A stretch of 64,000 nucleotides of DNA from Pseudomonas sp. GV071 (GTDB taxonomy: Bacteria; Pseudomonadota; Gammaproteobacteria; Pseudomonadales; Pseudomonadaceae), in contig NZ_QAOJ01000016.1 in the NCBI RefSeq assembly GCF_003050835.1, forward strand, positions 57,053 through 121,052, in the 5' to 3' direction. Below are positions 28,335-36,559 of this stretch, piece after piece. The notes under the pieces were generated by a model. The model was not told the DNA's origin, did not search any database, and saw only the letters and a program-made list of their open reading frames with translations. The number at the start of each line of letters is the position of its first letter. Position 1 is the first letter of the stretch. Made by a program: the position numbers and the translations under genes.

Positions 28335-29261
28335 ATGAACTACGACGCGAGTTCCCAACTGATCCTCGGCCTGGTGCTGGCGGCGCTGATTTTCGGCGTG
28401 TCGCTGGAGCTGCGCCTGGAGCAATTTCGCGCGGTGCTGCGCCACCCGCAACCGGTACTCGCCGGCATGCTCGGGCAATGCCTGCTGCTGCCCTGGCTGA
28501 CCCTGCTGGTAACCCTGATGGTCGACCTCAACCCCGGCCTGGAACTGGGCTTGCTGCTGGTCGCCTGCTGCCCCGGCGGTAACCTCTCCAACGTCATGAC
28601 CCACCTGGCCCGCGGCAACACCGCGCTGTCGATGAGCATGACCGCGCTGTCCAGCCTGCTGGCGCTGGTGCTGCTGCCCCTCAACTTCGCCCTCACCAGC
28701 TCGTGCAACCCCGAAGCTTCGGCCTACCTGGCCGAACGCCTGAGCACCCTGCACGTCGACCACATGAGCATCATCCTCAACCTCCTATGGCTGCTCGGCC
28801 TGCCGCTGGTGCTGGGCATGCTGGTGGGCAACCTGTGGCCGCACGTGGCCGAACGCATCATGCCCTGGTTCAAACGCTTCGCCCTGCTGGCCTTCGCCTT
28901 CTTTGTGATTGGCGCCCTGGCCAACAACTGGAAAATGTTTACCGCCTCCCTCGGCCTGGTGCTGGTGTTGGTGGTGCTGCACAACGCCAGCGCCATCGTG
29001 CTCGGCTGGCTGATGGCCAAACTCGCCCGTCAGCGCGGCGCCAACCTGCGCGCCATGGTCATCGAGATTTCCATGCACAACTCCGGGCTCGCCCTGGGGC
29101 TGATCTTTTCCCAATTCGGTGGCGAGCCGAACATGGCCCTGGTGGCCGCACTGTGGGGCACCTGGCACCTGGTCAGCGGCTTGGCCCTGGTGATGTTCTG
29201 GCGCAATCGTCCGCTGGCTGTTTCTTCCACCTCCAAGGAGCCGCAAGCATGCGCGTCCTGA
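28335..29261 (+). CDS. Bile acid:sodium symporter (BASS) family transporter
   Basis: 308-residue inner-membrane protein with about nine hydrophobic helices. The family's crossover motifs are present: LVACCPGGNLSNVMTHLARG (sodium site, residues about 74-93) and MVIEISMHNSGLALGLIFSQ (about 237-256). Bacterial members import or export organic anions with sodium; the substrate is unknown. It overlaps the downstream epimerase gene by 13 bp, so the two are coupled. Confidence 0.93.
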   Translation: MNYDASSQLILGLVLAALIFGVSLELRLEQFRAVLRHPQPVLAGMLGQCLLLPWLTLLVTLMVDLNPGLELGLLLVACCPGGNLSNVMTHLARGNTALSMSMTALSSLLALVLLPLNFALTSSCNPEASAYLAERLSTLHVDHMSIILNLLWLLGLPLVLGMLVGNLWPHVAERIMPWFKRFALLAFAFFVIGALANNWKMFTASLGLVLVLVVLHNASAIVLGWLMAKLARQRGANLRAMVIEISMHNSGLALGLIFSQFGGEPNMALVAALWGTWHLVSGLALVMFWRNRPLAVSSTSKEPQACAS

Positions 29262-30199
29262 TTACCGGCGCTGCAGGTTTTATTGGCCAGCAACTGCTCA
29301 ACGAACTGGCAGTTCAGCACCCCAAGTGGACCCTGATCGCCGCCGACATCCGCCCGCAAACCAAGCAGGGCCTGAAAATGAACGTCGAGCCGGTGCTGCT
29401 CGACATCAGCCAACACAACCAGGTGCTCGAATGTGTGGCCGCCTGGAAGCCTGACGCCATCGTCCACCTGGCCTCGGTGGTCACCCCGCCGCGCGGCATG
29501 AGCGATGATCAACTGCACGCCATCGACGTCGGCGGCACCCGCTCCATCGTCGAAGCAGCGCTGGCCAACAAGGTGCAGCAACTGATCGTCACCAGCTCCG
29601 GCGCCGCCTACGGCTACTTCCCGGAAAACGCCGAATGGATCGACGAAAACGACCCCCTGCGCGGCCATGACCATTTCGCCTACGCCAAACACAAACGCGA
29701 AGTGGAAGTGCTGCTGGCCAACACCCGCCGCCATCACCCCGAGCTTAAACAACTGGTATTGCGCCCCGGCACCATCCTCGGCAAACGGGTCAACAACCAG
29801 ATCACCGACATGTTCAAAAAGCGCGCGGTGCTCGGCATCAAAGGCAGCGACAGCCGCTTCGTATTCATCTGGGACCAGGACGTGATCGCCATCATCCGCC
29901 AGGGCCTGGACAGTGGCGCGCAAGGCATCTACAACCTGGCCGGCGACGGCGCCCTGAGCCTGCAAGAAATCGCCGGCATCCTCGGCAAACCCTACCGCCC
30001 TTTACCGGCCGGCCTGATCAGCGGCGCCCTGCGCATTCTCAAACCGTTGGGGTTGAGCCAGTACGGCCCGGAGCAGCTGGACTTCTTGCGCTACCGGCCA
30101 GTGCTTAACAACCGGCGGTTAAAGGAGGAGTTCGGCTACCAGCCGCGGTATACCAGTCGGGAGGCGTTTATGGCGTTTCTGGAAGCGCGTAACGGCTGA
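29249..30199 (+). CDS. NAD(P)-dependent epimerase/dehydratase, extended SDR family
   Basis: 316 residues. The N-terminal Rossmann motif is MRVLITGAAGFIGQQLL, the catalytic Ser-Tyr-Lys set comes from TSSGAAYG and YAKHKRE, and HLASVV follows the fourth strand. The start at 29249 is set by the conserved N-terminus and by AAGGAG 10 bp upstream inside the previous gene. Family members act on nucleotide sugars or related carbonyl compounds; the substrate is not predictable. The LLANTRRHHPELKQLVLRPG segment fits an atypical SDR. Confidence 0.9.
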   Translation: MRVLITGAAGFIGQQLLNELAVQHPKWTLIAADIRPQTKQGLKMNVEPVLLDISQHNQVLECVAAWKPDAIVHLASVVTPPRGMSDDQLHAIDVGGTRSIVEAALANKVQQLIVTSSGAAYGYFPENAEWIDENDPLRGHDHFAYAKHKREVEVLLANTRRHHPELKQLVLRPGTILGKRVNNQITDMFKKRAVLGIKGSDSRFVFIWDQDVIAIIRQGLDSGAQGIYNLAGDGALSLQEIAGILGKPYRPLPAGLISGALRILKPLGLSQYGPEQLDFLRYRPVLNNRRLKEEFGYQPRYTSREAFMAFLEARNG

Positions 30200-30221
30200 T
30201 GTCTGCGCGTAGTCCAAAAAT

Positions 30222-30287
30222 ATCGAGGCTGAAGCCTCTCCCACAGGGTTCTGTGATTGCAGGTGGGAGCGGCGTTAGCCTTGATGC
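30222..30287. repeat. REPIN: inverted ATCGAGGCTGAAGCC pair
   Basis: ATCGAGGCTGAAGCCTCTCC then CAC on the left and GTGGGAGCGGCGTTAGCC then TTGATGC on the right, in inverted orientation 18 bp apart. Confidence 0.85.
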
Positions 30288-30653
30288 TTTGTCTTCTCGA
30301 ATTCTCCAGCCGCGTAAGCTACAACTCTCCACTCCGCCCGCCGTAGCCGACAGCTTGCCATCTGCACAGAACCCTACAGTTCGACGGCGCTGAATACTCA
30401 GCGAGCCGGTTTGGTCGCCGGACACTAAGGGCGCATGAGCGCCAAAAGCCCATGAGACTGCAGTCGTGCAAATCCTCAGCGAAATGGCTCAGGCTTTGGA
30501 CAAGGCCTGCAGAGGTGGCGGGACTGGCTGGCGTGAATCCCAGCCGTAAGACGGTTGATCGAGTACGTGAAGAACAAGGGGGGGCAGGTCCCCTTGTTTT
30601 TAAGATGCTGGGAGTGGCCAGGCGATGCGGTTAAGCCTCTAACTTCGAAAATT
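30288..30653. other. Non-coding stretch with no supported gene
   Basis: 366 bp between the REPIN and the mobile mystery control region. Short open frames exist on both strands (for example 30452-30634 +), but none has a ribosome site, a known domain or convincing codon use. The segment around 30466-30520 reads as a helix-like peptide (SEMAQALDKACR) before a stop and could be the remnant of an older gene. GC falls sharply after 30640. Confidence 0.5.
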
Positions 30654-30770
30654 GTATGCACATAGGCATACATTATCTTATATTTCGATCGCCTATAGGC
30701 GTACAAATAGTAAAATGTTGCGTGCCTATAAGCACTCATATTGGTGTATTTTGATTACCTGTAGGCGATC
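30654..30770. promoter_or_regulatory. Four palindromic operators at exact 33-bp spacing
   Basis: GTATGCACATAGGCATAC (30654-30671), CGCCTATAGGCG (30690-30701), GTGCCTATAAGCAC (30722-30735) and GATTACCTGTAGGCGATC (30753-30770) share a CCTATAGG-like centre. Their centres are 30662.5, 30695.5, 30728.5 and 30761.5. The DNA between them is AT-rich. The last site ends 37 bp before the regulator's ATG. Likely operators of the mobile mystery A protein. Confidence 0.75.
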
Positions 30771-30807
30771 AATTTCAGTTTGCCGATTTGTTCAGCGGGC
30801 ACCCGTC

Positions 30808-31272
30808 ATGCAAAATCCTTCGTTATCCAAATTACGCGTCCACCAGGTACAACGGGCCATTGAGCCCTTTATGCCGATGCAAGGCATGCTCAAACCTCGT
30901 GGCGGGTGGCTGCGTGCGATCAGAGAAGCACTGGGTCGTTCGGTGCGCATTCAAGCCGCGCGGATAGGCATTTCACCCTCCACATTGCAAAAATCTGAGG
31001 TCTCAGAGGCGGACGACAGGATCACACTGGGGCAACTCAGAAAGCTGGCAAGTGGGCTGGACTGTGAGCTGGTTTATGCGCTTGTGCCGCGGCAGCCTTT
31101 GCAGGCCATGGTTGAAGAGCGAGCAGATCAGTTGGCCAGGGCAGAGGTCATGAGCGTTGCGCATACCATGGCGCTGGAGGACCAGCGCCCGTCGGACAGC
31201 TTTCTCGAGCGCAAAGTGGCTGATCGACGTCAGGAGCTGCTGGCGGGCTCATGGTCGCGTTTGTGGCGGTAA
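30808..31272 (+). CDS. Mobile mystery protein A (XRE-type HTH regulator)
   Basis: 154 residues from ATG 30808 (MQNPSLSKLRVHQVQRAIEPF). The helix-turn-helix covers about 30-75 (WLRAIREALGRSVRIQAARIG, then ISPSTLQKSE), followed by LRKLASGLDCELVYALVPRQ and a helical C-terminus. The pattern is that of the family found upstream of Fic-domain 'mobile mystery protein B' on plasmids and other mobile DNA. It is inferred to repress its own promoter through the four sites upstream and to act as the antitoxin-like partner. It overlaps the next gene by 22 bp. The preceding ribosome site is weak. Confidence 0.9.
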   Translation: MQNPSLSKLRVHQVQRAIEPFMPMQGMLKPRGGWLRAIREALGRSVRIQAARIGISPSTLQKSEVSEADDRITLGQLRKLASGLDCELVYALVPRQPLQAMVEERADQLARAEVMSVAHTMALEDQRPSDSFLERKVADRRQELLAGSWSRLWR

Positions 31273-31853
31273 GCAGTGAGATCAAGGCTGGGCAGACACC
31301 ATTGGACGCAGACGAAGCGTCCGGGCTTTTGCCGGCTCACATCAGCACCCAAGGTGAGCTGGATGAGTGGGAGGCAGAAAATATCCACAACGCGCAGCAA
31401 TGGCTGTTGCGGCAGAAGACTGTCGATGTACTCAGCGACCATTTCTGCCGCGAGTTACACAAACGGATGTTCTGCGACACTTGGAAATGGGCCGGCACCT
31501 TTCGCAAAACCGGGAAAAACATTGGTTGTGAATGGACCCAGATTGGTGTGCAACTTCGGCAACTAATGGGCAACGTGAATTACTGGTTGGAGCAGGGTGT
31601 ATTTCCGCTGGACGAAGTCGCCACTCGTTTTCACCACCAGTTGGTCTGGATTCATCCGTTCGCCAATGGCAATGGCCGGCATGCGCGACTGATGGCGGAT
31701 GTGCTGTTGCGCCAGAACCAAGGGCAAGATTTTTCCTGGGGCAGCAGCGTCAACCTGGTGCCCGCCAACGAGACGCGCAAGCGCTACATCGATGCCCTGC
31801 GAGCTGCTGATGCAGGGGACTACCAGCCACTTCTTATCTTCGTACGCAGTTAA
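31251..31853 (+). CDS. Mobile mystery protein B (Fic domain)
   Basis: 200 residues with a complete Fic core motif HPFANGNGRHAR (catalytic His135), preceded by WAGTFRKTGKNIG, where the flap lies, and the N-terminal QTPLDADEASGLLP typical of this family. Fic proteins transfer AMP or another nucleotide part to a hydroxyl side chain of a target protein. I see no clear (S/T)xxxE(G/N) inhibitory helix, so control may depend on protein A. Together with the phased operators it forms a toxin-antitoxin-like cassette. The target is unknown. Confidence 0.92.
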   Translation: MVAFVAVSSEIKAGQTPLDADEASGLLPAHISTQGELDEWEAENIHNAQQWLLRQKTVDVLSDHFCRELHKRMFCDTWKWAGTFRKTGKNIGCEWTQIGVQLRQLMGNVNYWLEQGVFPLDEVATRFHHQLVWIHPFANGNGRHARLMADVLLRQNQGQDFSWGSSVNLVPANETRKRYIDALRAADAGDYQPLLIFVRS

Positions 31854-31864
31854 AACTGCACACC

Positions 31865-33256
31865 TCAAAACGTCTCCCCCAGCCGCCGCATCACACAAAC
31901 CTCTTCCGTTCCCTCAGCCGTCGGCTTAACCAACAAAATGTCCTTGGCCCGATTAGCAGGGTCCAGCAGCAGGTAAGTCTTGCCCCCCTCAAACAGCACC
32001 AGCGCGTGCTGGTAAACGAAGGCCAGAACGCCTTTTGCCCTGGCCTCATCCGGCGCATGGGGGTCGAACGGTGTGGTGAGAATGCCCGGCTGTTCACGGG
32101 CCAGGACGCTGCCGTCGAAGTAGTGGTTGTCTTGTTCCAGGCGGTAGACGGTGCCGACCTGGCCGCTGTTGTCGAGGTCGAACCGGGCCTGCTCGACTTC
32201 GCCGCGGGTGGAGAGGGTGACATCGTCGCCTTCGTTTGGCTTCGGCACCTTGAGGGCCTGCCACACCGGGGTCTTGACCTCGGCGGGCACGTTCAACGGG
32301 TAGCGGGTATTGGCCGCGACCAGGCGCTCACACAAGGGTTTCAGCTGCGCGTTGCTACTGATCAGGCTGAGCGAGCCGAGCACCGGTTGAGCGCTGCCCT
32401 GGGTGGGGTATTCGTCCTGGTCGATGGGCGCGTCGGAGCTGAAGCGGATGTGTTTGCAGCCGTCGTTGCCGGCCTGGCCGGGGGCGTCGTTGAGCAGCGA
32501 AGAATCGGCAGCGCTGGGCAACACGCAGTAATCGGTGCCGTCGGGACGTAGGGTCATGGTCTTGAGCAGCGGTTCATTGCAGGTTTCGGCGTAGGCCAGG
32601 CCGGCGATGGCTTTGCGTTGATCGACCCAGACACTCAAGCGGGTTTCCGGCGCCGCGCCGCAGCGGCCATAGGCTTGTGCGGGCGAGCCGTTGCCTGTTT
32701 TCACGCGGATGGTCTGGCCGCTGGCGAGGGGGCAGTCGGCCCAGGCGGTGCTCAGCGTGCCACGTCCTTGCAGGGTGTTGGCGAGGATGCTCATGGGCAG
32801 ATTCGGGTCGGGGAAGGCGAGCTGTACCGAGTCGGCGTTGCAGGTCAGTAGCACCTGATTGAAATACACCGTGCCGCCGGTGCGCAGGCGTATGGCGTAG
32901 TCGTTGGCGCCGCTTTCTTCCTCGGGTGCCGCCCGCAGTTCGGCCAGGCGCTGTTGGTACTGCTTGAGCAAACAGGCATTCAAACCCTCGCTGCTGCAGG
33001 CCTGGTTGCGGCTCTTCAGCCAGGCCCGTTGCGCGTTGCCGAGCGCTGCTTTGCTGGCGGGGTCGGCTTCCAAAGCAGCGCGATAGCGGGCGGCCAGTTG
33101 CATATCGGCCTCAGCCAGCAGCGGGTCGGTGCAGATCGCGGTTTCCACCGGGCTGAGTTTGCCGGTGCAGAGAAAACTGGGGGCGGCCTGGACAGGGGTG
33201 GCGAGATATAGAAGTGGAAGCAAAGCAAGGAGGGCGGGGCACAGCTTACTGCTCAT
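31865..33256 (-). CDS. Secreted LprI-like (DUF1311) protein with extended C-terminus
   Basis: 463 residues from ATG 33256 with a clear signal peptide (MSSKLCPALLALLPLLYLAT, cleavage after VQAA). Residues about 28-100 are the lysozyme-inhibitor LprI-N type domain: FLCTGKLSPVETAICTDPLLAEAD, QRAWLKSRNQAC, LLKQYQQRLAEL, with its conserved cysteines. The remaining 350 residues are not recognised and contain a DLDNSGQVGTVYRL stretch like a small calcium-binding or VCBS-type turn. It is periplasmic or secreted. It faces the mobile mystery pair tail to tail, with only 11 bp between the stops. Confidence 0.8.
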   Translation of the reverse strand: MSSKLCPALLALLPLLYLATPVQAAPSFLCTGKLSPVETAICTDPLLAEADMQLAARYRAALEADPASKAALGNAQRAWLKSRNQACSSEGLNACLLKQYQQRLAELRAAPEEESGANDYAIRLRTGGTVYFNQVLLTCNADSVQLAFPDPNLPMSILANTLQGRGTLSTAWADCPLASGQTIRVKTGNGSPAQAYGRCGAAPETRLSVWVDQRKAIAGLAYAETCNEPLLKTMTLRPDGTDYCVLPSAADSSLLNDAPGQAGNDGCKHIRFSSDAPIDQDEYPTQGSAQPVLGSLSLISSNAQLKPLCERLVAANTRYPLNVPAEVKTPVWQALKVPKPNEGDDVTLSTRGEVEQARFDLDNSGQVGTVYRLEQDNHYFDGSVLAREQPGILTTPFDPHAPDEARAKGVLAFVYQHALVLFEGGKTYLLLDPANRAKDILLVKPTAEGTEEVCVMRRLGETF

Positions 33257-33320
33257 GGGTGTTGCTTCCTTTGGCGGCGAGCGGCAATTCTGAAACACAA
33301 AGGCGAGCTTTGTCCCACGC

Positions 33321-33575
33321 TTAGCCGCCCTTTTTCGCCGTAAGAAACGCATGCCATTGAAACGCCTCGTAGCTGACGTAGGTCGCCGCCACCAACCAAA
33401 CAACCGCGAACAGAAAAGCGGCTAGCCAGAGACTAAAGCGCTTTTGCTTGGGTGCTTGGCCTGGGTAGAAAAAAGCCTTGCGGCCAGCCAGCAATGAAAG
33501 AGCGCCAAACAGGAGTGCGATAGCAGTAAAGAACCAGTGGAAATAGGAGGCGTAGAGATCGCTAAGCCAGGTCAT
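33321..33575 (-). CDS. Small membrane protein of unknown function
   Basis: 84 residues with two hydrophobic helices (about 13-31 and 47-67) joined by a basic loop FYPGQAPKQKRFS, so a hairpin in the inner membrane with a likely cytoplasmic loop. Its ATG overlaps the stop of the DUF1493 gene (ATGA), so it is coupled to it. No family recognised. Confidence 0.7.
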   Translation of the reverse strand: MTWLSDLYASYFHWFFTAIALLFGALSLLAGRKAFFYPGQAPKQKRFSLWLAAFLFAVVWLVAATYVSYEAFQWHAFLTAKKGG

Positions 33576-34000
33576 TTTGCTTGTCTTGTGCTGAGTTGAG
33601 TGGACTGTTCATATGCCCAACTACCGGACTTGGCGCTCAAATAGAGGTGTTCCAACGTTACAGGTTTGAACGAGATTTTATTCGCGAACAGTTGCCAGAG
33701 CGCACAATCAAATCGTCGCATGAATCGGATAAGTGTGTGTTTGGACGGGGCAGCGACTCGCGAGAGATATGCAAGCATCTCGGCAGATCCCTCGGCCGGA
33801 AAGTGATCGGAAAAAACGAAGCCCGACAAATCAACGTTAAATTGCTCTGAGAACCGCTCAATAAACTCACTGGCGTCGTCGCCAAGTAGCTTTAAGTCTT
33901 CTGCCAAACGGGTGCTCAGTGTAATCGCGCGCTGGTACTCAGGGAATTCAGATTTTGCGAAGGTATAGATATCCTCAGGGGTGAGTTGATGCTGTGGCAT
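33572..34000 (-). CDS. DUF1493 family protein
   Basis: 142 residues, starting MPQHQLTPEDIYTFAKSE, with GDDASEFIERFSEQFNVDLSGF and FSDHFPAEG, a pattern I associate with the DUF1493 family. AGGAG lies 5 bp before the ATG. GC is lower than the flanking housekeeping genes. No signal peptide. Function unknown. It is translated ahead of the small membrane protein. The 218 bp upstream are AT-rich and hold no gene, only a GAATGCGCATTC palindrome at 34194-34205. Confidence 0.75.
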   Translation of the reverse strand: MPQHQLTPEDIYTFAKSEFPEYQRAITLSTRLAEDLKLLGDDASEFIERFSEQFNVDLSGFVFSDHFPAEGSAEMLAYLSRVAAPSKHTLIRFMRRFDCALWQLFANKISFKPVTLEHLYLSAKSGSWAYEQSTQLSTRQAK

Positions 34001-34218
34001 TTTTACTCCTAAGTCTGGATATCAACTACGAAGTTAGTTGAGCCAGAAAGTGACGAGCTAATTCATCAAGGTTAATTAGAGTAGGAGGATAAAGCTGTCT
34101 TTTATAGGGTTCCAAAAGCAGCAAAGACCACATTTTTCAGGACCTTGAAACACGTTGTATTTACCTGTTTCCGGAAGTTTTTATTCGAGACTAGAATGCG
34201 CATTCGCAGCCTTCGGAT

Positions 34219-34680
34219 TTACTCATAATCTGCTGAAGATGGAATGTGTGAAATTTCATTTCCGTCGGCGTTGAAATACCGGTTAAGGCTGTATTCGTCT
34301 TCCGGGTTGTCAGGAATGGAAAAGCCCATCTTCAGCCCATGCGCAAAATAATCGGTGCGCTCAATCTTGCATCGCTCATTGAGGGTGTTTGAAACCCTCC
34401 ATATCTCGATATTCGAAACTGGGTCGCGCGCTTCTGACTCAAGCAAAGCCCCGGTCTGGGCAAAAGTGTTTTCTATGACTGACAGTACTTTATGGTCGAC
34501 ATCCATAACGACACCGGAAAGGCAACGGCCCTCACCATCGTATTCGTAAGTCCATTCACGAAATACCTCGCCAGCGGCGTTTTTGAGTATTCGTCTGATC
34601 AAATCACCACGCGTTGAGGTGATGGTTATTTCGATGGGGTACTCACCGGCGCCATGTTGTTCGGTTTCGACGCGAATCAT
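34219..34680 (-). CDS. Unrecognised protein with YD-repeat-like segments
   Basis: 153 residues, mostly predicted beta strands with turns such as TYEYDGEGRCLS and NRYFNADGNEISH that recall RHS/YD repeats. No signal peptide. The ATG overlaps the stop of the upstream secreted protein (ATGA). Size, lower GC and position next to other small unknown genes would suit an immunity or accessory protein, but nothing in the sequence proves it. Confidence 0.65.
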   Translation of the reverse strand: MIRVETEQHGAGEYPIEITITSTRGDLIRRILKNAAGEVFREWTYEYDGEGRCLSGVVMDVDHKVLSVIENTFAQTGALLESEARDPVSNIEIWRVSNTLNERCKIERTDYFAHGLKMGFSIPDNPEDEYSLNRYFNADGNEISHIPSSADYE

Positions 34681-35441
34681 ATTTTTCCCCCGTTGGACTT
34701 CTCGGAATCCACGGCAGGTTGAGTATTAACCAGCCTTTTTTCATATTCACCCACCGCCCGTTCCACATCCGTAACGGCTTTATTCCCTGTTGCGTACTGC
34801 TGCATCACTTTTGCCAGCGTTACCAGGCTGTGCATGTCCGTATCTGCATCCGGGCTCCATGTCGACCCACTCAATACTCCATAACCGTGTACCCGCATCG
34901 AAAAGGTAAAGGTGGTGCCGTCCAAGCCGAGCTCGGGTTCTACGGGTTGCCTTGCCGACAGCAGCGCGGACTTCCAGACGCTGGAGATGCGTTTTGCCAA
35001 TTCTGCATCGACGGGGACAGACGCTATGTCCAGCGGGACGTCCCGATAGCTTCCGGGCAATTGCGCACGCTGTGATTTGTAGTCGGACTCCTCTATCAGG
35101 TAGCTATACGGCTCGTCTCGTTGCGCGGCTTCGTAGGACTCCACGTCCACATAGCCCCAGATACTCTGACGTGCGGCAGCCACCACCACTTCGTCTTTAC
35201 CGTCTCGACTTCTAATGCCGACCACCTGCTCCGGCTTGAAGGAAGGAGTAATCAAAACTGCCAGCTTAAGGTCTCGTTCCTGGTAGATCGGGTGAAAGAC
35301 TTGGCTGAGCATACGTTGGTAGAGGTCGGGTTCTACAACGTATGAAGTATTTGGCTGCAGGTGGTCGTTGGTAGCAGCGGCGTGGCGCCCGCTGAGCAGC
35401 AGTAGAGCAATGGCTAAAAATGTGCGAGTGGTGTGTTTCAT
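34677..35441 (-). CDS. Unrecognised secreted protein
   Basis: 254 residues from ATG 35441, preferred over the ATG at 35453 because GGAGG sits 6 bp before it. The signal peptide is MKHTTRTFLAIALLLLSG, cleavage near HAAAT. The mature part has VVEPDLYQRMLSQVFHPIYQ and a C-terminal Lys/Glu helix; no domain recognised. Coupled to the following gene by ATGA. AT-richer than the surrounding genome, consistent with acquired DNA. Confidence 0.7.
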   Translation of the reverse strand: MKHTTRTFLAIALLLLSGRHAAATNDHLQPNTSYVVEPDLYQRMLSQVFHPIYQERDLKLAVLITPSFKPEQVVGIRSRDGKDEVVVAAARQSIWGYVDVESYEAAQRDEPYSYLIEESDYKSQRAQLPGSYRDVPLDIASVPVDAELAKRISSVWKSALLSARQPVEPELGLDGTTFTFSMRVHGYGVLSGSTWSPDADTDMHSLVTLAKVMQQYATGNKAVTDVERAVGEYEKRLVNTQPAVDSEKSNGGKI

Positions 35442-35495
35442 TTTTGCCTCCATGCAAAAAGTAGTGTGGTGACCCTTCAGCCCGACGGTTGTGCC

Positions 35496-36518
35496 TCAGC
35501 CCTTCCCCCGCAACCGATACTCCCCCGGCGTCAACCCCGTCCAATTCCTGAACGCGCGAAAAAACACGCTCGGTTCCGAATACCCCAGCAACAGCGCAAT
35601 CTCCGCCGCAGGCAGTTGCCCATCGTCGAGGTAACGTTCGGCCAATTGCTGGCGGGTATCGCTGAGCAGTTGTTGATAGCTGCTGCCTTCGTCGGCGAGG
35701 CGGCGTTGCAGGGTGCGTTCGCTGAGGTTGAGGGTGCGGGCGAGTTCGGCGCGGTCGGGTTCGCCGTGGGCCAGTTGGGCGCCGAGCAGGGTGACGACGC
35801 GGGCGACGAGGCCTTCGCTGGGCAGGCGGGCGAGGAGGGCTTCGGCGTGTTGGCGCAGGAGGGTTTGCAGCGGTGGGTTGGCTTGAATCAGCGCGGCGCT
35901 GCGCAATTCCAGGGGCAGCACCAGGCTGTAGTCGCTGGCGCCGAAGGCCAGGGGGCAGCCGAAGGCTTCGCTATAGGGGCTGAGGTCGCCGGGTTGCGGG
36001 TGGGCGAATTCGGCGCGCAGCAGGCGGTAGTGGCTGACCAGCGGGGCCATCATTTGCACCCAGAACACCATCAGTGCCAGCACGCGGGTGCGGGTGGCGG
36101 GCGCGTGCGGGTGGACGGGGCGGTACAGCACGCGCAGCTCTGCGCCGTGTTCTTGCAGTTGCAGTTCGCCGCCTTCACCCACCAGGCGCTGGTAGCGCAA
36201 GGCGGCGGCCAGGGCCTCGCCGAGGGTGGCGCTGCTTTGCAGCAGGTAACCGAGCACGCTGAACGGGCCGGGGGCCAGGTTGGCGCCGATGGCCAGGCCC
36301 GGTTCGGACAGCGCCAGGCGCTCACACAGGGCTTGCCAGAGTTGTTCGTGGGCGCTGAAGGGAATGCGTGCGTCGGGGTCGCCGAGTTGGCTTTCGCTCA
36401 GGCCGCAGGCGGCGAGTAGTTCAGGGCGCGATACGCTCAGGCGCACGGCGGCATGCAGCACCGCTTGGGTGATGCTGGCGCTGACGGAGGCGTGGCGTGG
36501 GTCGATGGCGTTGGGCAT
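35496..36518 (-). CDS. AraC family transcriptional regulator (Arabinose_bd type)
   Basis: 340 residues. The N-terminal 200 are the Arabinose_bd-type sensor found in OruR/ArgR-like Pseudomonas regulators (LAIGANLAPGPFSVLGYLLQ). The C-terminal double HTH holds RTLNLSERTLQRRLADEG and the signature ALLLGYSEPSVFFRAFRNW. It ends TPGEYRLRGKG. It stands alone, convergent with nothing and 41 bp downstream of the Na/Pi gene; the target genes are not apparent. Confidence 0.93.
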   Translation of the reverse strand: MPNAIDPRHASVSASITQAVLHAAVRLSVSRPELLAACGLSESQLGDPDARIPFSAHEQLWQALCERLALSEPGLAIGANLAPGPFSVLGYLLQSSATLGEALAAALRYQRLVGEGGELQLQEHGAELRVLYRPVHPHAPATRTRVLALMVFWVQMMAPLVSHYRLLRAEFAHPQPGDLSPYSEAFGCPLAFGASDYSLVLPLELRSAALIQANPPLQTLLRQHAEALLARLPSEGLVARVVTLLGAQLAHGEPDRAELARTLNLSERTLQRRLADEGSSYQQLLSDTRQQLAERYLDDGQLPAAEIALLLGYSEPSVFFRAFRNWTGLTPGEYRLRGKG

Positions 36519-36559
36519 GGCACAAGATTCTGCCCAAGCCGTCAGTTAAAAGACAGCGC

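Noticed and set aside
30452..30634. A 60-codon frame upstream of the mobile mystery pair
   Set aside because: No ribosome site, no domain, biased composition; at best the remnant of a gene.
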